A DNA stretch of 64,000 bases from Caldilineaceae bacterium (GCA_020634755.1 JACKBC010000036.1:1-64000); one strand, 5' to 3'. Counted from the stretch's first letter, positions 50,622 through 58,922 are shown. Numbers and translations: made by a program. Notes: a model not told the origin generated them from the sequence alone.

Positions 50622-51281
50622 TTATCCATCGGTCGGCATCCCGCAAAGGTCCACAAAGCGGAAGAACTCGGCTTTATCCCCTTCCACACGCGCCAGGCCG
50701 TCGGCCAGCGCCCGCTGCGGATCCAGTTCACGCGTCAACAGGCCCAAATAGGTTGCCACATCGGCGTAGATTGCCATATCCCATGTGGTCGGTTCACCCT
50801 GGCGTACATCAATGGCGCCATCCACAATGCGTACGGTCTGATTTTCACCGCCGATATGCAGCGCATAGGTTTTGTCTAGCCCCTGGGCCAGATCCGGGCG
50901 AAAAAAGGTTTGCGGCGTCAGCGCATAGGAGCCGAGATGCAATAATTGGCATTCAGCATCGGCTTCGGCCACAAATTGGCTGCCCCAATGGCCCAATTCC
51001 AAAAGGGCGGTCTTTAATCCCGCGCCCAGTGCGGTCAATTCATAGACGGTGGAGGCGGCCGGCGGCGGCAGCGTGCGCCGCGCAAGCAGACCGCGCTGTT
51101 CAAGCCCCTTGAGCCGCTCTGTCAGCAAATTCGTACTGATCCCCGGCAGCCCCACCAGCAGGTCGGTAAAGCGCAGCGGACCGGCCACCAACTCACGGAG
51201 AATGAGCAGCGTCCAGCGTTCGCCCACCACATCAAGGGCAAAGGCCAGACCACAAAGTTGATTATAACTACGGATTGACAT
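50622..51281 (-). CDS. HxlR-family regulator with SCP2-like C-terminal domain
   Basis: A 219-aa transcription regulator. The N-terminal ~100 residues form a winged helix of the HxlR type (CGLAFALDVVGERWTLLILRELVAGPLRF, SGISTNLLTERLKGLEQRGLL). The rest resembles a small sterol-carrier/alkyl-binding domain found fused to HxlR heads (YALHIGGENQTVRIVDG). It may respond to a hydrophobic compound. The final 171 bp minus the last four codons (50635-50805) is duplicated exactly at 28876-29046. The gene starts at 51281. It borders the nos island and marks its right end. Confidence 0.88.
   Translation of the reverse strand: MSIRSYNQLCGLAFALDVVGERWTLLILRELVAGPLRFTDLLVGLPGISTNLLTERLKGLEQRGLLARRTLPPPAASTVYELTALGAGLKTALLELGHWGSQFVAEADAECQLLHLGSYALTPQTFFRPDLAQGLDKTYALHIGGENQTVRIVDGAIDVRQGEPTTWDMAIYADVATYLGLLTRELDPQRALADGLARVEGDKAEFFRFVDLCGMPTDG
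50635..50805. repeat. 171-bp perfect direct repeat, right copy
   Basis: Identical to 28876-29046, same orientation. It lies in the 3' part of the HxlR-type gene. Identity stops abruptly on both sides, four codons before the stop and at codon ~159. Confidence 0.9.
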
Positions 51282-51423
51282 GGGCTAAGTATAATACATT
51301 CGAGTGGAAATTCAAATTTTCAGCCACATACAATCAAAAATGAATTTCACACTTGACTTTATGAAGTAACTGAGCTATACTGAGGCAGCACAGATGTTCG
51401 ACTCGATATATAATCTGTGTAGG

Positions 51424-52395
51424 TTAGGATAGCTGCTGCAACACTTCGTCGAGGTTGCGCTCGAAGAGCCGTTTTGCCCACGCCTGGTTGTGAAAACCGC
51501 GGCGGATAAAGCAGGAGCCGGCATAGGTGAGCGAGACATGCATGGCGAATTTGTAAAAGGCCATGCGCGCCGGCTCCAAATCGGGGCGGGCAAAATATTG
51601 GTAATCTTCCGGTGCATAAACCCATTTGAGAAAGGTGTGTTCCGATTCCAGGTCGCCATAGTGGATGCCCTCGATATCGACAAAATAGACGGCCTGATCG
51701 CGTGAACGTATGAGAACGTGACCACCGGGCAGCTCACCATGCAGCAGGTTATAGTTCGTGCGCGGGGCGACTTGTATGCGCAATGCCTGCAATCGTGCGT
51801 CAATCTCGGCTTTATGCGCTGACACCACCGCTTCGGCCTCGGCCGTGGCCTGGACTTCAAATAAGGCGCGCTGGAGCGCTCGCTCCTCTGGTGGCTCAGC
51901 GTGCTCGGTAAAGGGTTCGTGCGGTAAACCGGGATGCGAACGGGTTAAGCCGTGCATGCGCAGCAATTGGTCGTGGATTCGCTTACAGACGGCTTGGCGC
52001 GCGGCCGGCGTGGCTGAGGTGATAAAATCGTCAAAATTGCCGCCCTCGATGCGTTCAACCAAGGCAAAGTGATGACCGCTGGCTAATTTACCGGCCCGCA
52101 GCACGGCGGGCGTATTGACGCCGTGACTTTGCAACAATTGGGTATGGGCCAGAAACAAGGCTGGCGCTTTGTCATCACTTTGCGTTTCTTCAAACCCAGC
52201 CGCCACGCGCTCGGCAAAGTAGTTGTTGGCATCGTGCCAAAGATAGAGCACGCAGGAACCATCTGGGTTGTGCAGCGTCAAAAAATAGACCTGCTTGCGC
52301 GCACCGCCCTTGAATTGGGTGGCGTCTACAAGCTGGCACTGCGCACCAAAGCATTGCTGAAGATGGACGAGTAATTCTGATCGTTCAAAGCTCAT
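51424..52395 (-). CDS. APH-like phosphotransferase family protein
   Basis: A 323-aa protein of the aminoglycoside phosphotransferase/choline kinase fold. The catalytic loop reads LLHGELPGGHVL where HGD(x)4N is usual: the catalytic Asp is Glu and the metal-binding Asn is His. The following metal motif is VDIEGIHYGDLESE (usual D-x-D/E). The changes make normal kinase activity doubtful, though an altered or weak activity is possible. ATG 52395 was chosen because MSFERSELLVHLQQCFG has a family-like start; upstream codons are AT-rich and have no ribosome site. It is a single gene. Confidence 0.75.
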   Translation of the reverse strand: MSFERSELLVHLQQCFGAQCQLVDATQFKGGARKQVYFLTLHNPDGSCVLYLWHDANNYFAERVAAGFEETQSDDKAPALFLAHTQLLQSHGVNTPAVLRAGKLASGHHFALVERIEGGNFDDFITSATPAARQAVCKRIHDQLLRMHGLTRSHPGLPHEPFTEHAEPPEERALQRALFEVQATAEAEAVVSAHKAEIDARLQALRIQVAPRTNYNLLHGELPGGHVLIRSRDQAVYFVDIEGIHYGDLESEHTFLKWVYAPEDYQYFARPDLEPARMAFYKFAMHVSLTYAGSCFIRRGFHNQAWAKRLFERNLDEVLQQLS

Positions 52396-52593
52396 AGCTA
52401 CTCTCGTTTCGTAGTAGATAACGTGTGATATATGGCTGTGATATATGGATGTGATATTTACGTGATACTTTATGTGACACAAAGTGGGTAAGCCGTGCAA
52501 AGGCGGTCGATCATAACGCACTTTGGCCAATCGCACAAAAAGCTGTTTTTGAACAGTTACAAATCGCCAATCTATATCAACAAGGAAAGCGTA

Positions 52594-53196
52594 ATGCGAA
52601 AATTGATTGTGCTTGAACATCTCTCCCTCGATGGGGTCATTCAAGGCCCCGGCGGGCCGGAGGAAGATACGAGTGGCGGCTTTACACACGGTGGTTGGGT
52701 CGGTCCCTATGGCGACGAGGTTTCGGGAACGGCAGTGCGCAAACAGATGAATTCGTCATTTGATCTGTTGCTTGGGCGCAAAACCTTTGAGATTTGGGAA
52801 CCGTACTGGCCGCAGCATGGGGACATTTGGCCGAATGTGAACCAGGCGACCAAGTATGTGGCCTCCAATAGCAGAACGTCGAGTGAGTGGCAACCATCGG
52901 TCTTTTTGAACGGAAATATTGCCGAACAGATCGCCAAGATTAAGCAGGCAGATGGGCCGGATCTGCATGTGTGGGGGAGCAGTGTTCTCCTCCAGACGCT
53001 GATGAAGCATGACCTGGTTGATGTCTTCTGGCTCCTAATCTATCCAGTTACGTTGGGTAGTGGCAAACGGCTCTTTGCCGATGGCACCATCCCGGCCGCG
53101 TTCAAGGCGACAGAAAGTGTCGTCTCCCCAAGTGGCATTATCGTCGTAACGTATGAACGCGATGGTGAACTCAAGACGGTAGCAATCGACGATTAG
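52594..53196 (+). CDS. RibD C-terminal-domain (DHFR-like) reductase
   Basis: A 200-aa NADPH-dependent reductase-fold protein of the dihydrofolate-reductase-like RibD_C group. RKLIVLEHLSLDGVIQGPGG starts the Rossmann-like sheet; LLLGRKTFEIWEPYW and the later VWGSSVLLQTLMKHDLVDVFWLLIYPVTLGSGKRLF are diagnostic. True folate activity is not implied; members often have unknown substrates. ATG 52594 has GGAAAGC upstream. It precedes the DUF899 gene by 21 bp. Two relatives occur at 60468 and 62701. Confidence 0.87.
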   Translation: MRKLIVLEHLSLDGVIQGPGGPEEDTSGGFTHGGWVGPYGDEVSGTAVRKQMNSSFDLLLGRKTFEIWEPYWPQHGDIWPNVNQATKYVASNSRTSSEWQPSVFLNGNIAEQIAKIKQADGPDLHVWGSSVLLQTLMKHDLVDVFWLLIYPVTLGSGKRLFADGTIPAAFKATESVVSPSGIIVVTYERDGELKTVAIDD

Positions 53197-53217
53197 ATAA
53201 TCATAGGAGAACAAACC

Positions 53218-53919
53218 ATGACAACTGAACAGATTCCACATCCCGCAGTCGTATCGCAGGACGAGTGGCTGGAAGCGCGCGTGGCCCTGCTAGAAAAAGA
53301 AAAAGAGCTGACGCGCGCCCAGGATCGCCTCAATGCCGAACGGCGCCGGTTGCCCATGGTCAAGGTCGACAAGAATTACACCTTCGACGGCCCTGAAGGC
53401 AAGGTGACATTACTGGATCTCTTCCAAGGACATCGCCAGCTGATCGTCTATCACTTTATGTTTGACCCCGCATGGGAGAATGGCTGCGTGGGCTGCACCA
53501 GCTACATCGACGCCATTGGCGACCTTTCGGATCTGGAGAAACGCGGGGTTCGCTTTGTCATCGTTTCGCGTGCGCCGCTGGCCAAATTAGAAGAATATAA
53601 AGCCAAAAAAGGCTGGGATTTGCCCTGGTACTCCTCGTTTGGCAACGACTTTAACTACGATTATCATGTGACACTGGATGAAGCAGTCGCACCCCCTGTT
53701 TATAATTACCGCCCCGGTTCTGGCGATGGCGGTGAAGTGCCTGGCACCAGCGTCTTCTTCCGCATTGGTGACGAGATCTATCATACCTATTCGACCTATG
53801 CACGCGGTGGCGAGTACTTGACCCACAGCTCCACGCTTTTTGATATCACCCCTTACGGTCGCCAACAGGATTGGGAAGATTCACCGGAAGGCTGGCCCCA
53901 ATTCCCGACATACGGTTAA
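53218..53919 (+). CDS. DUF899-family thioredoxin-like protein
   Basis: A 233-aa protein of the DUF899 family, thioredoxin-like in fold. Landmarks are EWLEARVALLEKEKELTRAQD, the central GCVGCTSYID (where the thioredoxin motif lies), FVIVSRAPLAKLEEYKAKKGW and SVFFRIGDEIYHTYSTYARG. Function unknown; a redox role is suggested. AATAGGAGAACAAACC precedes the start, 21 bp after the DHFR-like gene, so both form an operon that ends at the hairpin at 53928. Confidence 0.9.
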   Translation: MTTEQIPHPAVVSQDEWLEARVALLEKEKELTRAQDRLNAERRRLPMVKVDKNYTFDGPEGKVTLLDLFQGHRQLIVYHFMFDPAWENGCVGCTSYIDAIGDLSDLEKRGVRFVIVSRAPLAKLEEYKAKKGWDLPWYSSFGNDFNYDYHVTLDEAVAPPVYNYRPGSGDGGEVPGTSVFFRIGDEIYHTYSTYARGGEYLTHSSTLFDITPYGRQQDWEDSPEGWPQFPTYG

Positions 53920-53927
53920 GTAGCTCG

Positions 53928-54004
53928 GGTGCGTCCCCCATGATTGGAATTACCCAGGACGATTTAGGTGCTCCTTTACTGTAATTCCAATCATGGGACG
54001 CACC
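53928..54004 (+). terminator. Long hairpin after the DUF899 gene
   Basis: GGTGCGTCCCCCATGATTGG and on to GAATTAC pairs with the complement at 53981-54004, 23-24 bp with one bulge. Loop 28 nt; no T-tract. Confidence 0.65.
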
Positions 54005-54032
54005 AACTCAGCCCCCATACAGGAGAGATATA

Positions 54033-54494
54033 GTGAACAAAGTGACACCTTTTCTCATGTTCAACGATCAGCTCGAAGCGGCGATCGAGTTCTACACGGC
54101 GACATTTCCGGATTCCGAAATTCGCAACGTCGCCCGTGCCGGCGAGGATGGCCCTATCAGCTCCGCCGAGTTCGTGGTCGGTGGTCAGCGCTTCATGGGC
54201 TACAACGGCGGTTCGTATTTCAGCTTTTCTGAGGGGTTCTCGCTCTACGTAGACTGTGCCGATCAGGATGAAGTGGATGAATACTGGGAGAAGCTCGTGA
54301 AGGCAGGAGCAGAGCCCACAGCGTGCGGTTGGATCAAAAACCCCTTCGGTCTCTCCTGGCAAATTGTCCCGCGACGATTCAACGAGCTGATCAGTGATAG
54401 CGACCCCAAGAAAGTGAAGGCTGTGATGGACGCCATGATGACGATGGTGAAGCTCGACGTGGCTGAGCTGGAGAGAGCTTACAACGAGGCGTAA
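54033..54494 (+). CDS. PhnB-like VOC family protein
   Basis: A 153-aa VOC protein, of the type often labelled '3-demethylubiquinone-9 3-methyltransferase' or PhnB-like. Characteristic: KVTPFLMFNDQLEAAIEFYT, GEDGPISSAEFVVGGQRFMG, DEYWEKLVKAGAEPTACGWI and FGLSWQIVPRRFNEL. Members bind small organic ligands; the enzyme labels are not reliable. ACAGGAGAG precedes the start. It lies between a long hairpin and a 305-bp MITE-like element, thus probably a single transcript unit. Its sequence is related to the two-module protein at 61766. Confidence 0.88.
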   Translation: MNKVTPFLMFNDQLEAAIEFYTATFPDSEIRNVARAGEDGPISSAEFVVGGQRFMGYNGGSYFSFSEGFSLYVDCADQDEVDEYWEKLVKAGAEPTACGWIKNPFGLSWQIVPRRFNELISDSDPKKVKAVMDAMMTMVKLDVAELERAYNEA

Positions 54495-54550
54495 TTCTTG
54501 TCGGAGACGGAAACCTGCGCTACATGACAACGTGCGATTGTAGCTAGCGG

Positions 54551-54855
54551 GCTGTCGGAGAAAAATGGGACGCTGAAACACGCGGATTTACGCGGATTTA
54601 TAGTACAGTGTCAGGTAAATTGTGAAGGTTTAGCGCCGGTCGAGTAGGCTGCTGCTTTTTGCAGCCGTATCGAGACCAAAGCGGGTCACTCACTCTAGTT
54701 TCGATACGTGCGGATACTGCCCCGCACTACTCAACCGCCGTTCGCTAATCTAGCAGGACTTGGTTGACACTGCATTAGTCTACAGAGCAAAAAATCCGCG
54801 TGTTTCAGCATTTATCAGCGTCCAAAAAACGCTTTTCGTGTTCTCTCCGACAAGC
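54551..54855. mobile_element. 305-bp MITE-like element with nested inverted repeats
   Basis: Ends GCTGTCGGAGA and TCTCCGACAAGC are inverted. Inside lie further inverted pairs: GGACGCTGA/TCAGCGTCC, CTGAAACACGCGGATTT/AAATCCGCGTGTTTCAG, and CAGTGTCA/TGACACTG. No coding capacity. It fills the 54495-54886 gap. Confidence 0.7.
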
Positions 54856-54886
54856 TGCTATAGATAGTAAATGAAAGGCAAAGTCA

Positions 54887-55264
54887 ATGGAACACGAACC
54901 AACAAAAGGGCTCTATGGTTGGATTACCCACACTGAGTTCGCGGTGACCGATCCCGATGCGTTGCGCACTTGGTGTGAGAAGGTGCTCGGCTGGCAATTC
55001 ATGCCAAGTTTTCCCACCCCCAACGGGGATTACCATCTATTTGCTTATGCCAAAGAGGGGGGTGGCGGCATTCGCCAGACCAACCCAGGCGAAACACCGG
55101 GTAGCTTGTCCTTTGTGCATGTGGAGAACACGCAAGATGCCTTTGACGCCGCGCTCCGGGAAGGTGCAGAGGTAGTCGCCGCACCAGAAAAGGTGATGGA
55201 GGGCGTAACCACAGCGATTGTGCGTGCGCCGGGTGGGGTGCTGATTGGGTTTTCGGGACCGTAG
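54887..55264 (+). CDS. Glyoxalase-like VOC protein
   Basis: A 125-aa VOC protein with the start GWITHTEFAVTDPDALRTWC, the usual first His, and the ending APGGVLIGFSG (Glu of the common metal site is not evident). Such proteins include glyoxalase I, antibiotic-binding proteins and ring-cleaving enzymes; no substrate is suggested here. The start has GAAAGGCAAAG upstream. It is followed at 55290 by a membrane protein (26 bp). Confidence 0.85.
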   Translation: MEHEPTKGLYGWITHTEFAVTDPDALRTWCEKVLGWQFMPSFPTPNGDYHLFAYAKEGGGGIRQTNPGETPGSLSFVHVENTQDAFDAALREGAEVVAAPEKVMEGVTTAIVRAPGGVLIGFSGP

Positions 55265-55289
55265 GGCTGTCATCAGAAAGGGATTGATC

Positions 55290-55961
55290 GTGCAAATTAC
55301 TGAAAAAAATCGCTCTGCCACTGAGCAACAAACGGCAGGGTTGCTTGTCTGTGGTCTGCTCTTTGGGCCACTATTTTACATTATTGTCATCAGCCAGTTG
55401 TTCACACGTCCTGGCTTTGATATCCGGCGTCATCCACTCAGCCTGCTCAGTCTTGGCGAAGGTGGCTGGGTGCAGACGGCGAACTTCTACGTCACCGGGA
55501 TTCTTGCGTTGTTATTCGCCTTGGGTATCTGGCGCGCTTTGCGGAGCAGTCGTGGCGCACTTATCGGGCCAATCTTTATCGCCCTCTATGCCATTGGCAT
55601 GATCATGGCGGGGCTTTTTCCAGCGGACCCAGCATTCGGTTTCCCACCGGGCACACCGGATGGCATCTTGCCGGAGATGAGCCAACACGCGGCCATGCAT
55701 GGCATGGGTTTCTTTGTGGCCTTTACGGCGTTGACAATTGCCTGCTTTGTCTTTGCTTGGCGCTTTTTTCGCAGAGGTGAGCGGGGTTGGGGCGTCTATT
55801 CCCTGGTCACAGGCATTGTGACACCTCTAACGGTCGCAATGGGCATGGTCTTTACAGGCGGTACAAGTCTCTTTTTCTTCTTTGTGGGAATTGTTGCCTT
55901 TGGGTGGGCTGCGCTCCTTGCCGGGAAGTTACGTTGTGAATTTATACACGCCGAGGGTTAA
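55290..55961 (+). CDS. DUF998-family membrane protein
   Basis: A 223-aa membrane protein with six helices. The first loops contain FTRPGFDIRRHPLSLLSLGE, GWVQTANFYVTGILALLFAL and GLFPADPAFGFPPGTP, which mark the DUF998 family. Function unknown. I take the GTG at 55290, with AGAAAGGGAT upstream; an ATG at 55245 would overlap the VOC gene by 20 bases. It probably shares a transcript with the preceding VOC gene. Confidence 0.83.
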   Translation: MQITEKNRSATEQQTAGLLVCGLLFGPLFYIIVISQLFTRPGFDIRRHPLSLLSLGEGGWVQTANFYVTGILALLFALGIWRALRSSRGALIGPIFIALYAIGMIMAGLFPADPAFGFPPGTPDGILPEMSQHAAMHGMGFFVAFTALTIACFVFAWRFFRRGERGWGVYSLVTGIVTPLTVAMGMVFTGGTSLFFFFVGIVAFGWAALLAGKLRCEFIHAEG

Positions 55962-56060
55962 TCGAAAGCGTTTTATTGGATTGAATAAGATTACACAAAT
56001 TATGTAAATACTGTATTTTCATTGAACATTATTCCGATTTAACTTTACCAGTGAGAAATC

Positions 56061-56119
56061 GCTCCCTGCGGATTGTCAAATCCGCAGACCACCACAAGGT
56101 TTGACAACCCTGTGGGAGC
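56061..56119. repeat. Three-armed palindromic element
   Basis: Outer arms GCTCCC/GGGAGC enclose two hairpins, TGCGGATT/AATCCGCA and CCACAAGGT/ACCCTGTGG-like. The shape is a cruciform, common for dispersed repeats. It may end the DUF998 transcript. Confidence 0.6.
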
Positions 56120-56165
56120 AAATCGGCATAATCTCTATTGATTCATACAGATTGGAAGAAGTAAT

Positions 56166-57029
56166 ATGTCAACCCAACTATCCTTGTCACAGATCACCCC
56201 ACTTTTAACGAATCTACAACTGGCTGAGTCCCCCCGCTGGCGTGATGGACAGCTCTGGTTCTCGGATTGGCCGGCGAATGAACTGCGCACTGTCGATGGC
56301 GCTGGCAAGAGTGAAGTTATCGCCCATATCCCATCCTTCCCCTTTTGTTTCGACTGGTTGCCGGATGGGCAATTGCTCGTGGTTTCCGGGCGCGAAGCCA
56401 AGTTGCTGCGCATGAAGACGGATGGAACGTTGGCCCCCCATATCGACTTAAGTGGACTTTCTACCCATCCCTGGAATGAGATCGTGGTCGATGGGCGCGG
56501 TAACACATATATTAACAACACTGGCTTTAATTTTCCACAGGCAGAATTTGCACCGGGCTTTATTGTGTTAGTCCGCCCCGATGGCTCGGTGGAGCGGGTG
56601 GCCGATGGGGTGGCCTTTCCCAATGGGATGGTTGTCACGCCCGATAACTCAACATTAATTCTGGCTGAATCTTATGGCAACTGTCTCACTGCATTTGATA
56701 TTGCCGATGACGGTACGCTTTCCAACCGGCGCGTATGGGCCCATTGTGAAGGAGACCATCCCGATGGTATTTGTCTGGATGCTGAAGGGGCCATTTGGTA
56801 TGCAGATGTGGGCAATAGCCATTGTGTCCGGGTCTGTGAAGGGGGAGAGGTCCTCCAAACAATCAACATGGACCGAGGCTGCTTTGCCTGCATGTTGGGT
56901 GGTGATAAAGGCCAGACGCTTTTTATACTGGCCAATCGGTGGGGTGGGCCAGAGAGCATGGGCAATGACGGAGGATCGGGTCAGGTTCTAATGGTTGAGG
57001 TGAATGTGCCCCATGCCGGTTGGCCGTAA
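56166..57029 (+). CDS. SMP-30/gluconolactonase-family beta-propeller
   Basis: A 287-aa six-bladed beta-propeller hydrolase of the SMP-30 family, acting on sugar lactones in characterised members with one divalent metal. Family landmarks: LAESPRWRDGQLWFSDWPAN (metal Glu), GNTYINNTGF (Asn), FPNGMVVTPDNSTLI (Asn near FPNG) and YADVGNSHCVRVCEGGE (Asp). All four ligand positions can be placed. GGAAGAAGTAAT precedes the start. It is followed 63 bp later by a DUF2277 gene. Confidence 0.9.
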   Translation: MSTQLSLSQITPLLTNLQLAESPRWRDGQLWFSDWPANELRTVDGAGKSEVIAHIPSFPFCFDWLPDGQLLVVSGREAKLLRMKTDGTLAPHIDLSGLSTHPWNEIVVDGRGNTYINNTGFNFPQAEFAPGFIVLVRPDGSVERVADGVAFPNGMVVTPDNSTLILAESYGNCLTAFDIADDGTLSNRRVWAHCEGDHPDGICLDAEGAIWYADVGNSHCVRVCEGGEVLQTINMDRGCFACMLGGDKGQTLFILANRWGGPESMGNDGGSGQVLMVEVNVPHAGWP

Positions 57030-57092
57030 GCGAGACGAATACATTCTGGCGCCTAAGCAAAGGATATACTATACAGAATAGGAGTATTTTAC

Positions 57093-57359
57093 ATGTGTCG
57101 CAATATCAAACCGCTTTATAACTTTGCGCCCCCGGCTACCGATGACGAGATTCGTGCTGCCGCCCTGCAATTTGTGCGCAAGGTCAGTGGTATGAGCAAA
57201 CCGTCGCAGGCCAACGCGGCGGCGTTTGACGTGGCCATCGATGAGATCACCGTGGCAACCCATAAACTTTTCGCCGCGCTGGAGACAACTGCTGAACCCA
57301 AGAATCGCGAAGAAGAGGCGGCAAAGGCAAAGGCACGGTCGGCTAACCGGTTTGGGTGA
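57093..57359 (+). CDS. DUF2277-family protein
   Basis: An 88-aa protein that matches DUF2277 along its length: MCRNIKPLYNFAPPATDDEI at the start, FVRKVSGMSKPSQANAAAF in the middle and ATHKLFAAL after it. Family function unknown; the invariant N-terminal CRNI suggests a metal or redox role for the Cys. It stands between the SMP-30 and ArsR genes. AATAGGAG precedes the ATG. Confidence 0.92.
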   Translation: MCRNIKPLYNFAPPATDDEIRAAALQFVRKVSGMSKPSQANAAAFDVAIDEITVATHKLFAALETTAEPKNREEEAAKAKARSANRFG

Positions 57360-57447
57360 TTGGGATTTTTGCCCAAATGAGCCAATGGCGCAAATCACCC
57401 ACAGGGCGATCACCCAATCACAAAACAGAACGCATGTGCTTTTCGAT

Positions 57448-57477
57448 TTGACATATTCCCATATAGGAATATACAAT
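57448..57477 (+). promoter_or_regulatory. Promoter with overlapping operator for the ArsR gene
   Basis: TTGACA (57448-57453) and TACAAT (57472-57477) are spaced by 18 bp. Between them the inverted repeat ATATTCC-N6-GGAATAT (57453-57472) fits an ArsR-type operator. With the start near 57484, the mRNA would begin at or next to the ATG, i.e. be leaderless. Confidence 0.7.
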
Positions 57478-57483
57478 ATTTTC

Positions 57484-57858
57484 ATGGCGCGCTTATCAAC
57501 GACAACAGATGTTTTCAACGCAATTGCAGAACCACAGCGGCGCGCAATCCTAGAACTGTTGACAGAGGGTGAATTATCCGTCAACGAGATTGCAGCATCT
57601 CTTGACCTCAATCAGCCGCAGGCGTCAAAACATCTGCGCGTGCTCCACGAAGTCGAGTTGGTTGAGGTGCGTCAGGAAGGTCGGCAGCGGATTTATCAAT
57701 TGCAAAGCGAATCGCTCAAACCAATTCACGACTGGGTAGGCCAATTTGAGGCGCTTTGGAATACTCGCTTTGATCAACTCGATGCCTATTTGCAGTCACT
57801 ACAAACAGGAGAAACTACCCATGAGCAACGCAAGCCAGCAGATGGAACGTCTATCTGA
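57484..57858 (+). CDS. ArsR-family regulator
   Basis: A 124-aa winged-helix repressor: DVFNAIAEPQRRAILELLTE, then the recognition helix region NQPQASKHLRVLHEVELVEV, then RQEGRQRIYQL. It lacks metal-site Cys residues, so it belongs to the group that pairs with SRPBCC proteins and senses something else or nothing. Start ATG 57484; upstream codons would run into the operator. The promoter at 57448 suggests autoregulation. The SRPBCC gene at 57821 overlaps its 3' end. Confidence 0.9.
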   Translation: MARLSTTTDVFNAIAEPQRRAILELLTEGELSVNEIAASLDLNQPQASKHLRVLHEVELVEVRQEGRQRIYQLQSESLKPIHDWVGQFEALWNTRFDQLDAYLQSLQTGETTHEQRKPADGTSI

Positions 57859-58330
57859 CCGTGAATTTGTCATCAAACGCACCTTCGCCGCCGCTCGCCC
57901 CCTGGTCTGGCAGGCGTGGAGCGAATGTGAACATTTGCAACATTGGTGGGCCCCTACCGATTGGTCTATGCCGATTTGCAAAATGGATTTTCGCGTGGGC
58001 GGCACTTGGCACTATTGCATGAAAGGCCTCATGCCAGACGGCACGGAAATGGAGAGTTGGGGCCTGACCGTCTATCAGGAAATTGTGGCGCCAGAGCGCT
58101 TTGTGGCGCTGGATCAATTTGCCGATGCCGCGGGCAATGTATCAGCGGAGATGCCCAAAATGCTAAATACGGTGACCTTCACGGCGCTCGATGACCAGAC
58201 GCAGGTAACCAGCCTCACCGAATTTGCCAGCGGCGCCGATTTGGAGACCGTCATCAAGATGGGCATGGAAGAAGGCGTCACCCAATCGTGGGATAAGCTG
58301 GCTGCGCACTTGGCACAGAGCCAACAGTGA
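57821..58330 (+). CDS. SRPBCC (AHSA1-like) family protein
   Basis: A 169-aa ligand-binding protein of the START/Bet v1-like AHSA1 group: VIKRTFAAARPLVWQAWSEC, WWAPTDWSMPICKMDFRVGG and TSLTEFASGADLE, ending WDKLAAHLA. Such proteins bind hydrophobic ligands; in bacteria they commonly sit behind an ArsR regulator, and a detoxification role is supposed. ACAGGAGAAACTACCC precedes the ATG at 57821, which lies inside the end of the ArsR gene, so the pair is translationally coupled. Confidence 0.9.
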   Translation: MSNASQQMERLSDREFVIKRTFAAARPLVWQAWSECEHLQHWWAPTDWSMPICKMDFRVGGTWHYCMKGLMPDGTEMESWGLTVYQEIVAPERFVALDQFADAAGNVSAEMPKMLNTVTFTALDDQTQVTSLTEFASGADLETVIKMGMEEGVTQSWDKLAAHLAQSQQ

Positions 58331-58415
58331 CAATATTCACGCTGGTGCTGGCGGCTGGGTGGGCGCCATTGGGTGCGAAGCCAGAGTCTATACGTCCTCA
58401 AAATATCAAACAAAT

Positions 58416-58495
58416 GACTTATGCAGCGCCTGTAGATCGCCGGCAGAAGCGTATATTGCTGGCCAAGTGATTTTTACTCAGGGCTTGCGTGAGTC
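58416..58495. repeat. MITE-like element, GACTTACGCA family (degenerate)
   Basis: Ends GACTTATGCA and TTGCGTGAGTC. It shares with 61083-61162 the inner GCGCC(A/T)GT and the right-end GGGCTTGCGT. It fills most of the 58331-58517 gap. Confidence 0.6.
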
Positions 58496-58517
58496 CAAAA
58501 AAAATGTGGAGATATTT

Positions 58518-58922
58518 ATGCAAACTGGAACATCAACAAATTCTACTTCAAAACCCACCCTATGGACGAGTCGGATTCTCATGGCGCTGGTGGTCCTCTT
58601 TTTGCTCTTCGATAGCATCACCAAAATTATGAAGGTTTCCGCAGTGGTTGAAGCGTCAGCGCAACTTGGCGTAAACGAAAGCCAGCTGGTGGGGATTGGC
58701 ATTGTGCTGCTCATTTGCACCGTACTCTATCTGATCCCACAAACCGCGATATTAGGCGCGATTTTGTTGACCGGTTATTTGGGAGGAGCCGTTGCCACCA
58801 ATACACTTGCCGCAGCTGGTCTCTTTCCCATGGTCTTTCCCGTAATTTTTGGGGGGCTAGCCTGGCTGGCGCTTTATCTGCGCAATCGCCAGTTGCGCGA
58901 CCTGATCCCTGTTCAGCGATAG
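58518..58922 (+). CDS. DoxX-like membrane protein
   Basis: A 134-aa protein with four membrane helices in the DoxX-like arrangement: LFDSITKIMKVSAVVEASAQ (loop with the typical first-helix end), GIGIVLLICTVLYLIPQTAI and LGGAVATNTLAAAGLFPMVF, then the last helix. Its exact role is unknown; members often follow ArsR-SRPBCC pairs, as here (188 bp behind, with a MITE-like element between). Start ATG 58518; the ribosome site is weak (GTGGAG). Confidence 0.85.
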   Translation: MQTGTSTNSTSKPTLWTSRILMALVVLFLLFDSITKIMKVSAVVEASAQLGVNESQLVGIGIVLLICTVLYLIPQTAILGAILLTGYLGGAVATNTLAAAGLFPMVFPVIFGGLAWLALYLRNRQLRDLIPVQR

